Both the position numbers and the translations under genes were made by a program. This document shows positions 27,728 through 37,064 of a stretch of 64,000 nucleotides of DNA, in pieces (the stretch's first letter is position 1; the number at the start of each line of letters is the position of its first letter). Below the pieces are notes generated by a model. The model was given only the letters and a program-made list of their open reading frames with translations, made no database searches and had not been told where the DNA came from. The DNA comes from Deinococcus humi (GTDB taxonomy: Bacteria; Deinococcota; Deinococci; Deinococcales; Deinococcaceae), in NCBI RefSeq assembly GCF_014201875.1, contig NZ_JACHFL010000005.1:316352-380351 (forward strand), read 5' to 3'.

Positions 27728-28621
27728 ATGGAATCAGTTGCGATATGTATCTGCACATATAAACGCTATGAATCTTTAAGAACCTTACTTGAGAATCTTA
27801 CTTTGATTGTCAAGCCTGATTCTTATAAAGTAAGTATAATTGTTGTCGACAACGATCCGTCTGGGTCTGCTTCCGGCATCCAGGCTGATTTTGAAGAGGT
27901 GAAATACTTTCTTGAAACTAATAAGGGCGTCTCTTCTGCAAGAAATAGATCTATCGAGGAATCAGGGAAGCTGGGTGCTGATATCATTGCATTTCTGGAT
28001 GATGATGAAGTTCCTTCCAAAAACTGGCTGATAGATATGCTGGATGCGCTAAATAATTATAGCGCCGATATTGTAGCTGGTCCGGTTATTGCAGAGCTTC
28101 CTGACGATTTGAAGGCATTCTCACCATTTATGGCTCGCAAGCGGCACCCGACGGGCACACCAATTAAATATTGGGGCGCGGGAAATGTACTCCTGCGCGC
28201 CAAAGTATTTCACCAAGTGGGTCTCTTTTCACAAGATTATTCTGAAACAGGCGGTGAAGATACACAGTTCTCGGCGCGGTGCAGTAAACAAGGCTTACAT
28301 ATGGTGTGGTCAGACACGGCCACTGTCGTTGAACCTACGGATGCTACACGAGCCAATCCAAAATGGCTGAATGACCGAGCTTACGCCAACGGGCGAATCA
28401 TTGCCCGCGTAGAACGCGAGTTGAATATCGGTGATGTCAGGAGGCGGGCAGTAATCGCGCTTCTGCGTCTGCTGGCGGGAGTCTTGGCATGGCCGATCTC
28501 GTTGATAGTGGATCGCATTTTTAGAACACGTTTCTCCCTTCTTTGTTCCATGTCCATGAGAAAAGGCCTGGGCATGACAGAAGAAATATTTAAGGGATCT
28601 AAGCGCATCTCCAGTGCTTAG
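27728..28621 (+). CDS. Family 2 glycosyltransferase
   Basis: A 297-residue GT-A enzyme. The N-terminus reads VAICICTYKRYESL, the nucleotide-sugar Asp lies in VVDNDPSG and the metal motif in FLDDDEVP. An acceptor-binding segment reads GGEDTQFSARCS. A C-terminal hydrophobic stretch near LLRLLAGVLAWPISLIV may anchor it to the membrane. It transfers a sugar in glycan assembly; donor and acceptor are unknown. The ATG follows GGAGAG. The gene is clearly AT-richer than the flippase, a sign of transfer from another genome. Confidence 0.85.
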   Translation: MESVAICICTYKRYESLRTLLENLTLIVKPDSYKVSIIVVDNDPSGSASGIQADFEEVKYFLETNKGVSSARNRSIEESGKLGADIIAFLDDDEVPSKNWLIDMLDALNNYSADIVAGPVIAELPDDLKAFSPFMARKRHPTGTPIKYWGAGNVLLRAKVFHQVGLFSQDYSETGGEDTQFSARCSKQGLHMVWSDTATVVEPTDATRANPKWLNDRAYANGRIIARVERELNIGDVRRRAVIALLRLLAGVLAWPISLIVDRIFRTRFSLLCSMSMRKGLGMTEEIFKGSKRISSA

Positions 28622-28975
28622 ATCTTCACTCAAAGGGCGGTCATATAAGCCAAAATGAGGACACAAACACACTTAGCTATGCCCAGAAAGTTTTGACCCG
28701 TGACCCATGACCTCTGTAAGAGCTGAGAAGAGGCAGGGCGATTACTCAATCGTTCGCCTTGCTTCTGAGCAGAGGCTACGTCAGTCAATTCCAACTCTGG
28801 AGTGTGGTCAATTTAATGCTAATTGCGGCCATATCTGCTTCTTATATCCTGAATATTCGCTGGTCTGTGGTGGCGGGCGATATATGAACACTAAAGACAA
28901 TGAGATATGAAGGATACATGACTATAGCTTCTATTCTTCCTTTACTTGGATAAATGTACATCTAGTCTGCCACTT
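28622..28975. other. AT-rich convergent spacer
   Basis: About 350 bases between the two glycosyltransferases. A plus-strand ORF at 28707-28910 has no motif. Nothing supported. Confidence 0.35.
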
Positions 28976-30154
28976 TTATAGCTTTTTTTTCTGTCTCTGG
29001 AGTGCATATTCATATATACTCATTAAGAGCTCTTGATTTCGCTCAGGTGTATATAAATTCAAATAGGCTTGACGACAGTTCTCACGAAGTTTTGACGAAT
29101 GCCCTGGAGAAGCTGTCAAAGTCTCAATCTTCTTTATCAGATCTGTGGAATCACCGGCGTTGAACAACTCACCAGTCCGGCCGGGTGTAACCAGCTCGGT
29201 GAGGCCGCCCATCCTCGCTGCCACGACAGGCGTCCCCTTCGCGAATGCCTCGATGACAACCCGGCCAAACGGCTCATGCCACTCGGAAGGCACAACCAGA
29301 ACACTGGCGTCTCCCATCAATTCGTAGGTCTCTGCTAAGGAACGTGGCCCTAAATACTGAATTCCAGCATTACGGCCTGCCGCACGTTCAATCTCAGGTC
29401 CAAGAGGCCCATCGCCTACAATCTTGAGAGGAAGTCTTAACTGCCCTGAGTCCCAGGCTTTGAGAAGGGTACGAAGACCTTTTTCATCGGTCAATCGCCC
29501 AACGTATAAGGCATATTCTCCCCTCCCCTCTCCTACACCGGGATCAGGGGCAACAACGTTCGGTTTGACGACAATCTGCGTGTCCCCAATACCCGCCTCG
29601 ACATATTTCTGTTTCACAAATTCGGAAGTGGCGACAAAAAGATCCACCCGTCGCCGGTACGTTCCTATGAGTTTGTGGGCCGAGACCATCCCTGCGACGA
29701 CTGCTGAGCCTGCCATACTGCCTCGGTAACAGTGATGCACAATACCAGCCGTGGGAGCAAAGCGCCCGACGCACAATTCGCAGACGCTTCCATTACGGTA
29801 TAGCAAACCATTGACACAAGTCATTCTGTAGTTTCGGAGAGCCTGAATGACAATAGCACCTGCGCTCTGAGCAGCATAGTAGGCAGCAGGAGAAATCAAG
29901 GGAAATGTATTCTGAAAATGCACCACTTCAATATGATTATCTTTAATTATTTTGGTGATATTTCGAAAAGAATATGGATTCCAAATGGTATAGGCTGCCG
30001 TCCGAGCTATGCCAAGCTTTTGTACCTCACTGCTATGGACTGCGTAGCGAGTGACATCATGTCCAAATGCGCTGAGTAACCCTGATTCAGCCAAAAAACT
30101 CTGATCTTCACCCCCGGGTTGCTGATAATAATTGTGAACCATCAAAATACGCAG
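28976..30154 (-). CDS. Family 4 glycosyltransferase
   Basis: A 392-residue GT-B enzyme of the RfaB/PimA kind. The N-terminus reads RILMVHNYYQQPGGEDQ. Donor-binding motifs follow in the C-terminal half: YVGRLTDEKGL near residue 222 and VVPSEWHEPFGRVVIEAFA with the EX7E-type glutamates. It should transfer a sugar in exopolysaccharide or cell-surface glycan assembly. The start is odd: GAGGTGAT at 30161-30168 points to CTG at 30152-30154, which gives the family's usual xRILMVHN beginning, while TTG at 30145 and ATG at 30142 are too far away. The gene is AT-rich like the neighbouring GT2. Confidence is high for the family and moderate for the start. Confidence 0.85.
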   Translation of the reverse strand: MRILMVHNYYQQPGGEDQSFLAESGLLSAFGHDVTRYAVHSSEVQKLGIARTAAYTIWNPYSFRNITKIIKDNHIEVVHFQNTFPLISPAAYYAAQSAGAIVIQALRNYRMTCVNGLLYRNGSVCELCVGRFAPTAGIVHHCYRGSMAGSAVVAGMVSAHKLIGTYRRRVDLFVATSEFVKQKYVEAGIGDTQIVVKPNVVAPDPGVGEGRGEYALYVGRLTDEKGLRTLLKAWDSGQLRLPLKIVGDGPLGPEIERAAGRNAGIQYLGPRSLAETYELMGDASVLVVPSEWHEPFGRVVIEAFAKGTPVVAARMGGLTELVTPGRTGELFNAGDSTDLIKKIETLTASPGHSSKLRENCRQAYLNLYTPERNQELLMSIYEYALQRQKKKL

Positions 30155-30318
30155 AGTTCTATCACCTCACGATCCCCAATCTTTACAAGAGACACTGTAA
30201 AGCTTATTTTCCTATTATCAGCCTGCTCTTTGAGTGGCGTGAGAGAGTGAGAGAGCAGAGGTCAGTTGGACAAGTAAGCTCCTACGATTTGAGGGTACCC
30301 CATTTACCTGGTGAGAAG
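30155..30318. other. Spacer upstream of GT4
   Basis: Contains the GT4 ribosome site (30161-30168, minus strand) and presumably its promoter. No gene seen. Confidence 0.35.
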
Positions 30319-30600
30319 TCAAAGGTGGCGCCAAAGGGTGGAAGGCTCATGTAGCGCTGTGTTGAGTAGAACATCGAAAGCGTTAAGGCCGCGCCTGGGA
30401 AGCATTTTAGCGGTGCCGTACAGGAGATATTTTGACGGGTAACGCTGCTTGACCGCCTTTGTCAGGCGACACGCTACCAATGCCAGCAGGATCATGGTCA
30501 TGCGGGTACACGCCTGAGCGGGGGCGGTGAAATGGGTACGATCCCAAATCTGCTTTCCGATTTGGGAGTTTGCCGGAATATCTCCGGCAGGGCAGCGCAT
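30319..30600 (-). pseudogene. IS4-like transposase C-terminal remnant
   Basis: A 93-residue frame. TRMTMILLALVACRLTKAVK is followed by LPRRGLNAFDVLLNTALHEP. This resembles, from memory, the C-terminal part of IS4-family transposases (a hydrophobic helix, a Lys/Arg-rich stretch, then FRRGLDxL-x-x-LLN). Start, catalytic DDE residues and terminal repeats are missing. It is opposite in orientation to the N-terminal remnant at 26045-26254, so the two bracket the glycan genes. Confidence 0.45.
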
Positions 30601-31343
30601 AGCGTTGCAAGGCTTTACCTGCAGGCCCGGGATAGACCAGGATGAGCCTCCAAGCGGAAACGTTCTTGCACGACAGAACGCGCAGGGTTACAGAGCATAT
30701 GTGGGAAGCTTATGGCGGACGCGCCACCAGCCCGACCTCAACTGTCTATATATGACATTTCCGTCTCCAACCTAGTGGTTAGACAAACGGTAGAAGCCCG
30801 TGGCAACTGCAAGACGAGACCTATTTCTCTGCGTTGCTGCTGGAAGCGGCCCCTCAAGTCTACCTACTTCAGGTTCTATCTCTGGAAGCGGCGATCATCA
30901 CACCGTAGTGTTGGCAGTCACCAGCGAGGAAACGCAGAACTACGCCCATCCCCTTGGGATCGGGAGCATCATCCTTCAACCTCTCAAAGCGTCTCATTGA
31001 TGCGTACGCACTACGAGAGGGCACTAGCGCTGTCACACGGCAGAGGTGCGAAATGGACAGCACGCAGAGAGATGTCACGGGAAGCATCGCTGGAAGTCTG
31101 CAGTCAGAAAATCAAACGTTGAAATCCTGACGGCCACAATAAGAAGACCCCCTCTAAAGGGGCTGTTTCATTCAGAAACGTGGCCGAACAGGGGGCGTCC
31201 CTTGTTCGTGTCTGTCGAACGCGGTCTGCTCAACGTGCGTCTGCAAGTTAACCCAGGGTGAGGGGTCGCGCCTGACGCAGCAGCGTGCTCCACCGAGGGA
31301 GGTGACCGCACCAGTCTAGTAAACCTCGTCGCCACTTGATGGA
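30601..31343. other. Scrap region, no intact gene
   Basis: About 740 bases. One frame at 30905-31000 reads VVLAVTSEETQNYAHPLGIG and then LQPLKASH. This faintly resembles the last strands of a receiver domain, but the rest does not support it. A CCCCT/AGGGG hairpin with a short T-rich tail lies at 31149-31163 and could be an old terminator. No gene is called. Confidence 0.35.
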
Positions 31344-31690
31344 GTGACTGATCATCCCACCCATCCGAGAGGCAGAAGACCGCGTCCCCAGACCCACGAA
31401 CGCCAACTGCGTGCCGGAACTCTCCCTGGCATGGACTCCGCCGTCCGCGAGACGTATGCCCTCCAGGCGCCTCCTGCCCCCGGAGAATCGCCAGACGACT
31501 CAGCTCTCAAGCTCTCCCCGCGTGACCTTGAATTCCTTGGCTTGCTGGCCGAATGGTGCAGCAACCGCCAGATTGCCTGGGAGAGAATGCAATAGCCCGC
31601 AACATCGAGAACGTGTTCAACACACTGGGCGCTCACTCGTGCACCTCGGCGGTCGCGCCAGCCAGTCACAAGGAAATGCCCGAGTGGCAG
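31344..31690 (+). pseudogene. Frameshifted LuxR-type HTH remnant
   Basis: The first frame reads LSPRDLEFLGLLAEWCSNRQIA and stops at 31593-31595. A shifted frame resumes with ARNIENVFNTLGAHSCTSAVA. Together these match the LuxR/NarL C-terminal HTH (LSPRExEVLxLLAEGxSNRxIA ... ENHVxxIFxKLGxxSRTEAV), with recognition-helix residues lost at the break. It is probably the tail of a dead LuxR-family regulator. An intact LuxR-family ATPase regulator lies close by on the other strand. Confidence 0.6.
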
Positions 31691-31708
31691 GCACGGGTTT
31701 CGTCATAC

Positions 31709-31735
31709 GGGGCAGGCGCTCAGCGCGTCTGCCCC
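31709..31735 (-). terminator. Possible terminator downstream of DUF4242 gene
   Basis: GGGGCAG (31709-31715) pairs with CTGCCCC (31729-31735); an inner GCGC pair extends the stem with a 2-nt bulge. There is no strong T-run on the minus strand, so the call is tentative. Confidence 0.3.
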
Positions 31736-31741
31736 GCACCC

Positions 31742-32014
31742 TTACCTGTAGAAGTAGGGATCGAGAACCGACACCCTGTGGATCTGATCGACAGGGAGCC
31801 CATTTCGCTCGGCTGCCTGACGGATGGCCTCAGGCGTCGGACCATCGTAGATGCAGAAGGTCTTTTGCTTGTCCTCGCTCACATACGAGTGGACCCAGGT
31901 CACCCCCAGGTCAGCGTTGCGGTCCACGACGTTGAGACAAGCGGTCGCCCCCTCAGCGTTGATGGGGATCTCAAGTCCATCGGCAAACGTGCGTTCAACC
32001 ATATAACGTGGCAT
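31742..32014 (-). CDS. DUF4242-family small protein
   Basis: A 90-residue protein with the pattern of DUF4242: MPRYMVERTF at the front, VTWVHSYVSEDKQKTFCIYD in the middle, and PEAIRQAAERNGLPVDQI before the end. Members fold as small ferredoxin-like units; one, SCO4226, binds nickel, but no function is general. The ATG at 32014 has AGGAGG 5 nt upstream. It follows the LuxR-family ATPase regulator by 83 nt on the same strand and may be its neighbour in an operon. Confidence 0.8.
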   Translation of the reverse strand: MPRYMVERTFADGLEIPINAEGATACLNVVDRNADLGVTWVHSYVSEDKQKTFCIYDGPTPEAIRQAAERNGLPVDQIHRVSVLDPYFYR

Positions 32015-32097
32015 TTCATCCTCCTGCAGGACCCTGGAAGTGCTCCTGCTAAGAAGATTGTCCGCCTGAGGGTCTCAGCGCACATCGGGAAAATTCC

Positions 32098-34713
32098 CTA
32101 TGCTGAGCGGTCCGGCTCCCCATAGGGAATCAGGCCCATCCGTGTGCCCTCACGGACCGCTTCAGTACGGTTACGCACACTGAGTTTCGAGAGCAGTGAG
32201 GAGACGTGGTGCCCGGCAGTTTTTGTCGACACCCCCAGCTCTCTGGCAATTTCCGCATCACGGAGTCCCCGCTGGAGCAGTTGCAACACCTGCACCTCCC
32301 GGGGGGTCACGCGGGCCGGATGGTCGCTCGCAGAGGACCGGGGGGCCAGGGACAGTCCCTTGACCCCCAGTTGCCGCAGTTGCTGGACCGCCTGTGTAGC
32401 TGCCGGACGCGCGCCGAGCTGCTTGAAGAGGGCAAGCGCCTGTTTCAGGTCGGGTTCGGCCTGACTTTCGGCATAGGCTCTGGCTGCCTCATACGGGCAG
32501 TTCAACCGTTCCCACTCCAGCGCCGCGTCGTGCCAGCGGCCGGTGATCTGAAGCTCGTAGGGCAGGGCCATTCTGGGGACGTCTGAACTCGCGTGTCCGG
32601 CTTTCCAGCGCCAGTACGCCAGCTCCCCCACAAACCAGGGATGGTGGTGGTGGCAGGCCAGACCATAGGCGGCCTGCGCTTCCTCATGTACCCGGTCGAG
32701 GTCGCCGGCCAGCCAGGCGGCCTCTGCCCGCGCAGCGCGGACGGGCGCCAGCCGCTGGAGGGTCCCCGTCTGGCTGGCCATGGCCAGGGCCTCATCCAGC
32801 ACATCCCAGACTTCAGGATCCCCCCGCCGGGTCCGCACCCGGCCCAGCGCCACGAGAGCCATGATTCTGCTGGTTGCCGCAGTCGCCGGACGCCGGGTCA
32901 CGGATAGCGCCACCTCCGTCGCCTCGCGCCAGCGCCCCTGATACAGATAGGAGAGGGCCTGCCAGGCCAGCATGTACAACCGGTGGCCGTCCAGATCGTG
33001 TTCCTGACAGTACCGCAGCCCGTCCCCGAAATATTGATCGGCCCGGGCAAACTGGTACAGCTCGCCAGCCACGGAGCTCAGCATCCGGTACGCGAGCGCC
33101 ACGTGGTCGTCGAGCTGCGCGTCCCGGGCCAGCGCCAGACTTCGGTCCAGCAGCGCCCGCCCCGCCTCGTCCTGTTCGAGGAGCATTGCTGTGCCCACCG
33201 TGTTCAGGGCAAGCACCAGCAGGGGGCGGTCCTGGTGCTGCTCGGCAAGCTCGATGGCCTGCTGGCCCCAATGGACGGCTTGCTGGTTGTCGCGGTTCAA
33301 CATCCGCAGGTGCGCCTGACAGGCGTAGGCGAAAGCCAGGGGCGGTCCGGGCGGCAACTCGCCCAGGATAGCCAGGGAGCGGCGGCTGGCGTCCTCCGCC
33401 TCCGCGTTGCGGCCCATGCCCACCAGGAAACGGGCAAGGCGGGCCAGCGTCGCGCCCTCCCGGTCCCGCTGTCCGGTCTCCTGCCAGAGCTGAAGCGCCG
33501 CCTCACTCGCCCGCAGGGCTTCGGCCAGCTGGTCAGTGATGAAGCACTGTTCGGCGTACTCCTCCAGCATGCTGGCATGCTCCTCGGGAGCCAGCCCCCC
33601 GGCATGGCGGAGGACCCGGGCGAACTGGGCACACGCCTCGCGGTGCGCTCTCAGCGCCATCGCCTCCCTGGCTGCCCGCAACGCATACCGAAGCACGGCG
33701 GCGGAATCGTTGGCGGCCTCCGCGTGATCCGCGAGTCTGGCGACGTCGCCGGGCAGGGCAACCATAAGCACCCCCAGAATCTCTCGGTGCAGTGCCAGGC
33801 GCTGTGGGGGCGCGGTGCTGCTCAGGATGGCCTGCCTCGCCAGTTCATGTCGGAAGGCCAGCCGGTCATCGTGCGCCTGAAGGACGCCCATGCTCAGGCA
33901 CTCGTCGACGGCTTCCACGCTGGACGGAACAAGCGCTTCGAGCAGCCACGGCTCAATGCGGGTGCCAATCGCGGCCGCGGCTTCCAGGGCTGCCCGGGCC
34001 GGTGGAGACAGTCTGGCCGCGCGTGCCAGAACGGCATCAAGAATGGTGGGGGGAATGTTCTCCACCCCGCTGGCAATCACCTCCGTGATGTAGAAGGGAT
34101 TGCCCTCTGTCTTGAGGTAGAGCAGGGTGGGATCCATGTGATTGGCTTGGGCGAGTTCCTGGACGGCCACCTGAGACAGGGGCGCCAGCGTGAGCCGCCG
34201 GGCCGCCTGGGACGTTGCGAGGTCACCAATGACGGTCCGCAGGGGGTGTCTGGGCCCCACCTCATCGTCGCGGTACGAGGCGATCAGCAGCGTCCGGCTG
34301 TGGTCGAGGCGTCTGCCCAGGAATCTCAGGAGGTCAAGGGTCGCGTCGTCCGCCCAGTGAACGTCCTCGAAGATGACGATGTGCCCCCTGTGGCGGTCGT
34401 TCGTCAGGACCGAGAGGAAGGCCCTGAAGACCTGTTCGCGCTGACCGCTGTCCAGCAGCCGCTCGAATTCGCCGCCCAACAGGCTGGCGATGTCGAGGAG
34501 CGGTCCAAGGGGCCGCGGTGTGGAGAGAGGATCGCAGGCACCCAGGAGGACCCCATTTGGGCGGGCCAGGCGACGGACGAACTCCTGCAGAAACACAGTC
34601 TTGCCCACCCCGGCCTCGCCGGCCAGGAGGATCAGGCGGCCCCTCCCAGCCGCGGCGTCTCCGGACCACGCCAACAGCTGGTCCAGGGGGACGGCCCGTT
34701 CGAGCAGCGTCAT
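32098..34713 (-). CDS. Large ATP-binding LuxR-family regulator (LAL/MalT-like)
   Basis: An 871-residue STAND-type regulator. The Walker A is GEAGVGKT at 32-39, with a Walker B-like IVIFEDVHWADD later. A long helical repeat region (TPR-like) fills about 340-790. A C-terminal LuxR HTH spans about 805-865 (VTPREVQVLQLLQRGL, then DAEIARELGVSTKTAGHHV). It probably binds an effector in the TPR region, hydrolyses or binds ATP, and activates target promoters. TAGACT at 34723-34728 lies 9 nt before the ATG, a near-leaderless layout. The DUF4242 gene follows. Confidence 0.88.
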   Translation of the reverse strand: MTLLERAVPLDQLLAWSGDAAAGRGRLILLAGEAGVGKTVFLQEFVRRLARPNGVLLGACDPLSTPRPLGPLLDIASLLGGEFERLLDSGQREQVFRAFLSVLTNDRHRGHIVIFEDVHWADDATLDLLRFLGRRLDHSRTLLIASYRDDEVGPRHPLRTVIGDLATSQAARRLTLAPLSQVAVQELAQANHMDPTLLYLKTEGNPFYITEVIASGVENIPPTILDAVLARAARLSPPARAALEAAAAIGTRIEPWLLEALVPSSVEAVDECLSMGVLQAHDDRLAFRHELARQAILSSTAPPQRLALHREILGVLMVALPGDVARLADHAEAANDSAAVLRYALRAAREAMALRAHREACAQFARVLRHAGGLAPEEHASMLEEYAEQCFITDQLAEALRASEAALQLWQETGQRDREGATLARLARFLVGMGRNAEAEDASRRSLAILGELPPGPPLAFAYACQAHLRMLNRDNQQAVHWGQQAIELAEQHQDRPLLVLALNTVGTAMLLEQDEAGRALLDRSLALARDAQLDDHVALAYRMLSSVAGELYQFARADQYFGDGLRYCQEHDLDGHRLYMLAWQALSYLYQGRWREATEVALSVTRRPATAATSRIMALVALGRVRTRRGDPEVWDVLDEALAMASQTGTLQRLAPVRAARAEAAWLAGDLDRVHEEAQAAYGLACHHHHPWFVGELAYWRWKAGHASSDVPRMALPYELQITGRWHDAALEWERLNCPYEAARAYAESQAEPDLKQALALFKQLGARPAATQAVQQLRQLGVKGLSLAPRSSASDHPARVTPREVQVLQLLQRGLRDAEIARELGVSTKTAGHHVSSLLSKLSVRNRTEAVREGTRMGLIPYGEPDRSA

Positions 34714-34754
34714 AGTAGGAAGAGTCTAAAACCCGGCGCGGAGGAGCTCCCCGA

Positions 34755-35240
34755 TCAGTCCGGATTCTCCTCGATCTGGGTGACCTGGTAGCGCACCTCC
34801 CCCTGCTTCAGGCTCACGGCAAAGGTGTCGCCGACCCGGCAGCCTTCCAGCTTGGAACCGACCGGACTGTCCGAACTGATCTGCACCATGCTCCCCAGGG
34901 ACCCAGCCGCCTCCGCTGTGCTGACCAGCTGGACCCGCCGTGTTTTGCCCGAGCCGAGTTCGGTCAGCAGGACCAGGTCACCAAGACGGACAACGTCGTG
35001 TACTCCGCCCACAGGCTCGATCAGCTGTGCGCTGGCGATGAGGTATTGCAGTTCCTCGACACGCTCCTCAATCGCGGCGAGCTGCTGTTGAGCCTCGACG
35101 AGGCCCAGGCTCTCAGCCTCGTTGGACTCCATCTGATCGCGCACGTAGTCTCGCGCTTCATCGAGGCGAACCAGCTCACGCTGGAGGTTCTGTTTCAAAC
35201 GCTCGAGGCCACCAGCCGTCATTTGCGGGGTTGCAGGCAT
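34755..35240 (-). CDS. GreA/GreB-family transcription elongation factor
   Basis: A 161-residue protein with a two-domain Gre layout. An N-terminal coiled coil (about 10-75, with RLKQNLQREL and AIEERVEELQYLIA) is followed by an FKBP-like C-terminal domain (VRLGDLVLLTELGSG, then SDSPVGSKLEGCRVGD). Gre factors enter the RNA polymerase secondary channel, and acidic tip residues trigger transcript cleavage. The tip here reads RDQMESNEAESLG, so acidic residues exist but are not the standard tip, and an inhibitory Gfh1-like role is possible. The ATG at 35240 has no ribosome site; TATTCT lies 11 nt upstream. Confidence 0.8.
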   Translation of the reverse strand: MPATPQMTAGGLERLKQNLQRELVRLDEARDYVRDQMESNEAESLGLVEAQQQLAAIEERVEELQYLIASAQLIEPVGGVHDVVRLGDLVLLTELGSGKTRRVQLVSTAEAAGSLGSMVQISSDSPVGSKLEGCRVGDTFAVSLKQGEVRYQVTQIEENPD

Positions 35241-35377
35241 GTCTGAGACTGAGAATAGCGTGTCGCCTTGCTGCCGTGGCACGACGCGCAGCAACCATGT
35301 GCCCCAGCAGTCCTCCTGTCCCCCTCAGCGTCAGGGGCGACCGTGCCCCCTGAGTGTCCTGATGCCCTCTGTGCGGG

Positions 35378-36610
35378 TTAGCCACGGCCTCCTGCGATTT
35401 GAGTGGCCTCGGGCAGACGGGCGAGTCGGCGCATGGCCACCGCTCCCAGGAGTGGCCCCACGCTCAGCACCATAAAGGCGAGGGCCCAGCCCCACCTGCT
35501 GACCAGCAGAGGGACGAGCGCAATGCTTCCGACAGTCAGGGTAAAGCCCAATGCCAGTTGCATGGTCAGGGCCGTGCCCACGTAGGGAGGGTCAGCAATC
35601 TCGCTCACGATGGTGGAGAACTGGGCGGAATCGGCAATGATCCAGAACCCCCACAGCACACTCAGGCCCAGCACCACTGGGGGAGCGGCGTTCAGCAGCA
35701 CGGCGAGGCCCAGAGCCAGTGCGCAGCCGCCCGACAGGAACATGGCCAGCGCTGTAAGGCGGGTCCGGCCCCAGCGGTCGCCCAGCACGCCACCGACGTA
35801 ACAGCCCAGTGCGCCCACACCGACCACCGCAAAGGTGGCATAGGCCGCTCCCTGTCCCGGGGCAGGCAGGTTGCGCTCCGCGAGCAGGCGGGAGAAGAAC
35901 ACCGCGAACCACGCCCACATGGCGTACAGCTCCCACATGTGCCCCAGATACCCCAGGGTGGTCAGCCCCATGGCGCGCCCGGTCAGGATGCGCCACGCCT
36001 GCGCGGGCCGGAAAACTGCGGGCGGGTACTGATGCGGACCGTTCCTGACCCGCATCGCCATGAAGCCGGCCAGCGCCGCGAGCAGACTGGTCACCGCAAT
36101 CACAGCCTGCCAGTTCGCCCCGCCCAGACCGTTGACCAGATGGGGCAGCGCGGCCGCCAGGGTGAGCGCGCCGACCATGATGCCCAGCGCCACGCCGCGC
36201 CCAGTGCGGAACCAGGTGGCCATGGCCTTGAGCGCAGGGGGGTAGACCAGCGCCATGGCCGCTCCGGTCAAAGCGCGTAGGGCAATGGCTGCGGCCGGAC
36301 CTTGTGCGAGAAGCAGCCCCAGATTGGCCCCGGCGGCCAGCAGGGCCCCGGCCAGAATCAGGTACCGGGGAGAAACCCGGTCCGCAAGGTTGAGGACCGC
36401 ACTGAGCACGGCGCCCAGGACGAAACCCAGCTGAACGGCCAGCGTCAGCCAGGCAGCGTCGGTCTCACTGAGCGTCCAGAGAGCCCGCAGTTGTGGAAGG
36501 ACAGCCGCTGCCGAAAACCACGGTGCCATGGCGAAAACGACAGCGCCCGCCAGCCAGGAGAGGGCCGTCCAGCGGGCGGGCGCGGCACGGTGGGAACCTG
36601 CACTCGACAT
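35378..36610 (-). CDS. MFS transporter
   Basis: A 410-residue protein with about twelve membrane helices and loop motifs of the major facilitator superfamily (LNLADRVSPRYLILAGA after the second helix, GVLGDRWGRTRLTAL later). It probably exports or imports a small molecule; the substrate is unknown. The ATG at 36610 (MSSAGS) is chosen because TATGCT (36618-36623) lies 7 nt upstream, in leaderless style. No partner gene is adjacent. Confidence 0.85.
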   Translation of the reverse strand: MSSAGSHRAAPARWTALSWLAGAVVFAMAPWFSAAAVLPQLRALWTLSETDAAWLTLAVQLGFVLGAVLSAVLNLADRVSPRYLILAGALLAAGANLGLLLAQGPAAAIALRALTGAAMALVYPPALKAMATWFRTGRGVALGIMVGALTLAAALPHLVNGLGGANWQAVIAVTSLLAALAGFMAMRVRNGPHQYPPAVFRPAQAWRILTGRAMGLTTLGYLGHMWELYAMWAWFAVFFSRLLAERNLPAPGQGAAYATFAVVGVGALGCYVGGVLGDRWGRTRLTALAMFLSGGCALALGLAVLLNAAPPVVLGLSVLWGFWIIADSAQFSTIVSEIADPPYVGTALTMQLALGFTLTVGSIALVPLLVSRWGWALAFMVLSVGPLLGAVAMRRLARLPEATQIAGGRG

Positions 36611-36716
36611 GCCACGCAGCATAGTGAACCGGGGGCGTCAGCTGCGGAGAACGACACGATGGAATCACCCTGATTTCACGTCCACAGGCCGGAGAGGGCC
36701 GGTGCGCCGGTCAGGA

Positions 36717-37064
36717 TTACGGGGTTTGCCCCAGCCCTGCCCGGTAGTCGTCGACGGTCTGACCATCCGCGGAGTTCGGGTGCACCTGAAGCAGCCGCCG
36801 CCAGGTCTGGACCGCCTGATCGTCGAGCATCACCATGGGTTTGGGCAGGAAGGCCAGAAAGACGTCTTCCAGCCCAACTTCCCCTGCACTTTCCCGAGCG
36901 TAGGCGGCCCCGCCGGAAGACCAGCAATACAGGTGAGCCCCCTGCTCGTACAGCGTCCGCACATGACGGATGACCGCAGGTATGGGGATGCGGGCGCGGC
37001 CGTGGTTACGAATCAGGGTCTCGTCCACATCGACATACACGATGAGGGGCGTCCGGGTGCTCAT
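36717..37064 (-). CDS. Small HAD-superfamily hydrolase-like protein
   Basis: A 115-residue protein. Motif I is YVDVDETLIRN, with the nucleophile and general-acid Asp pair of HAD enzymes. A later Ser (YCWSSGG) fits motif II, and PKPMVMLDDQAV fits motif IV. The length is about half that of typical HAD phosphatases, with no cap domain, so it may be a minimal phosphatase. TAGACT (37071-37076) stands 6 nt before the ATG, a leaderless start. The specific substrate is not known. Confidence 0.75.
   Translation of the reverse strand: MSTRTPLIVYVDVDETLIRNHGRARIPIPAVIRHVRTLYEQGAHLYCWSSGGAAYARESAGEVGLEDVFLAFLPKPMVMLDDQAVQTWRRLLQVHPNSADGQTVDDYRAGLGQTP

Noticed and set aside
30905..31000. Receiver-like segment in one frame
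   Set aside because: Only the last strands resemble a receiver; the phospho-Asp strand is not found in a consistent frame.
31149..31163. Short CCCCT/AGGGG hairpin as a terminator
   Set aside because: Only 5 bp and no gene ends nearby.
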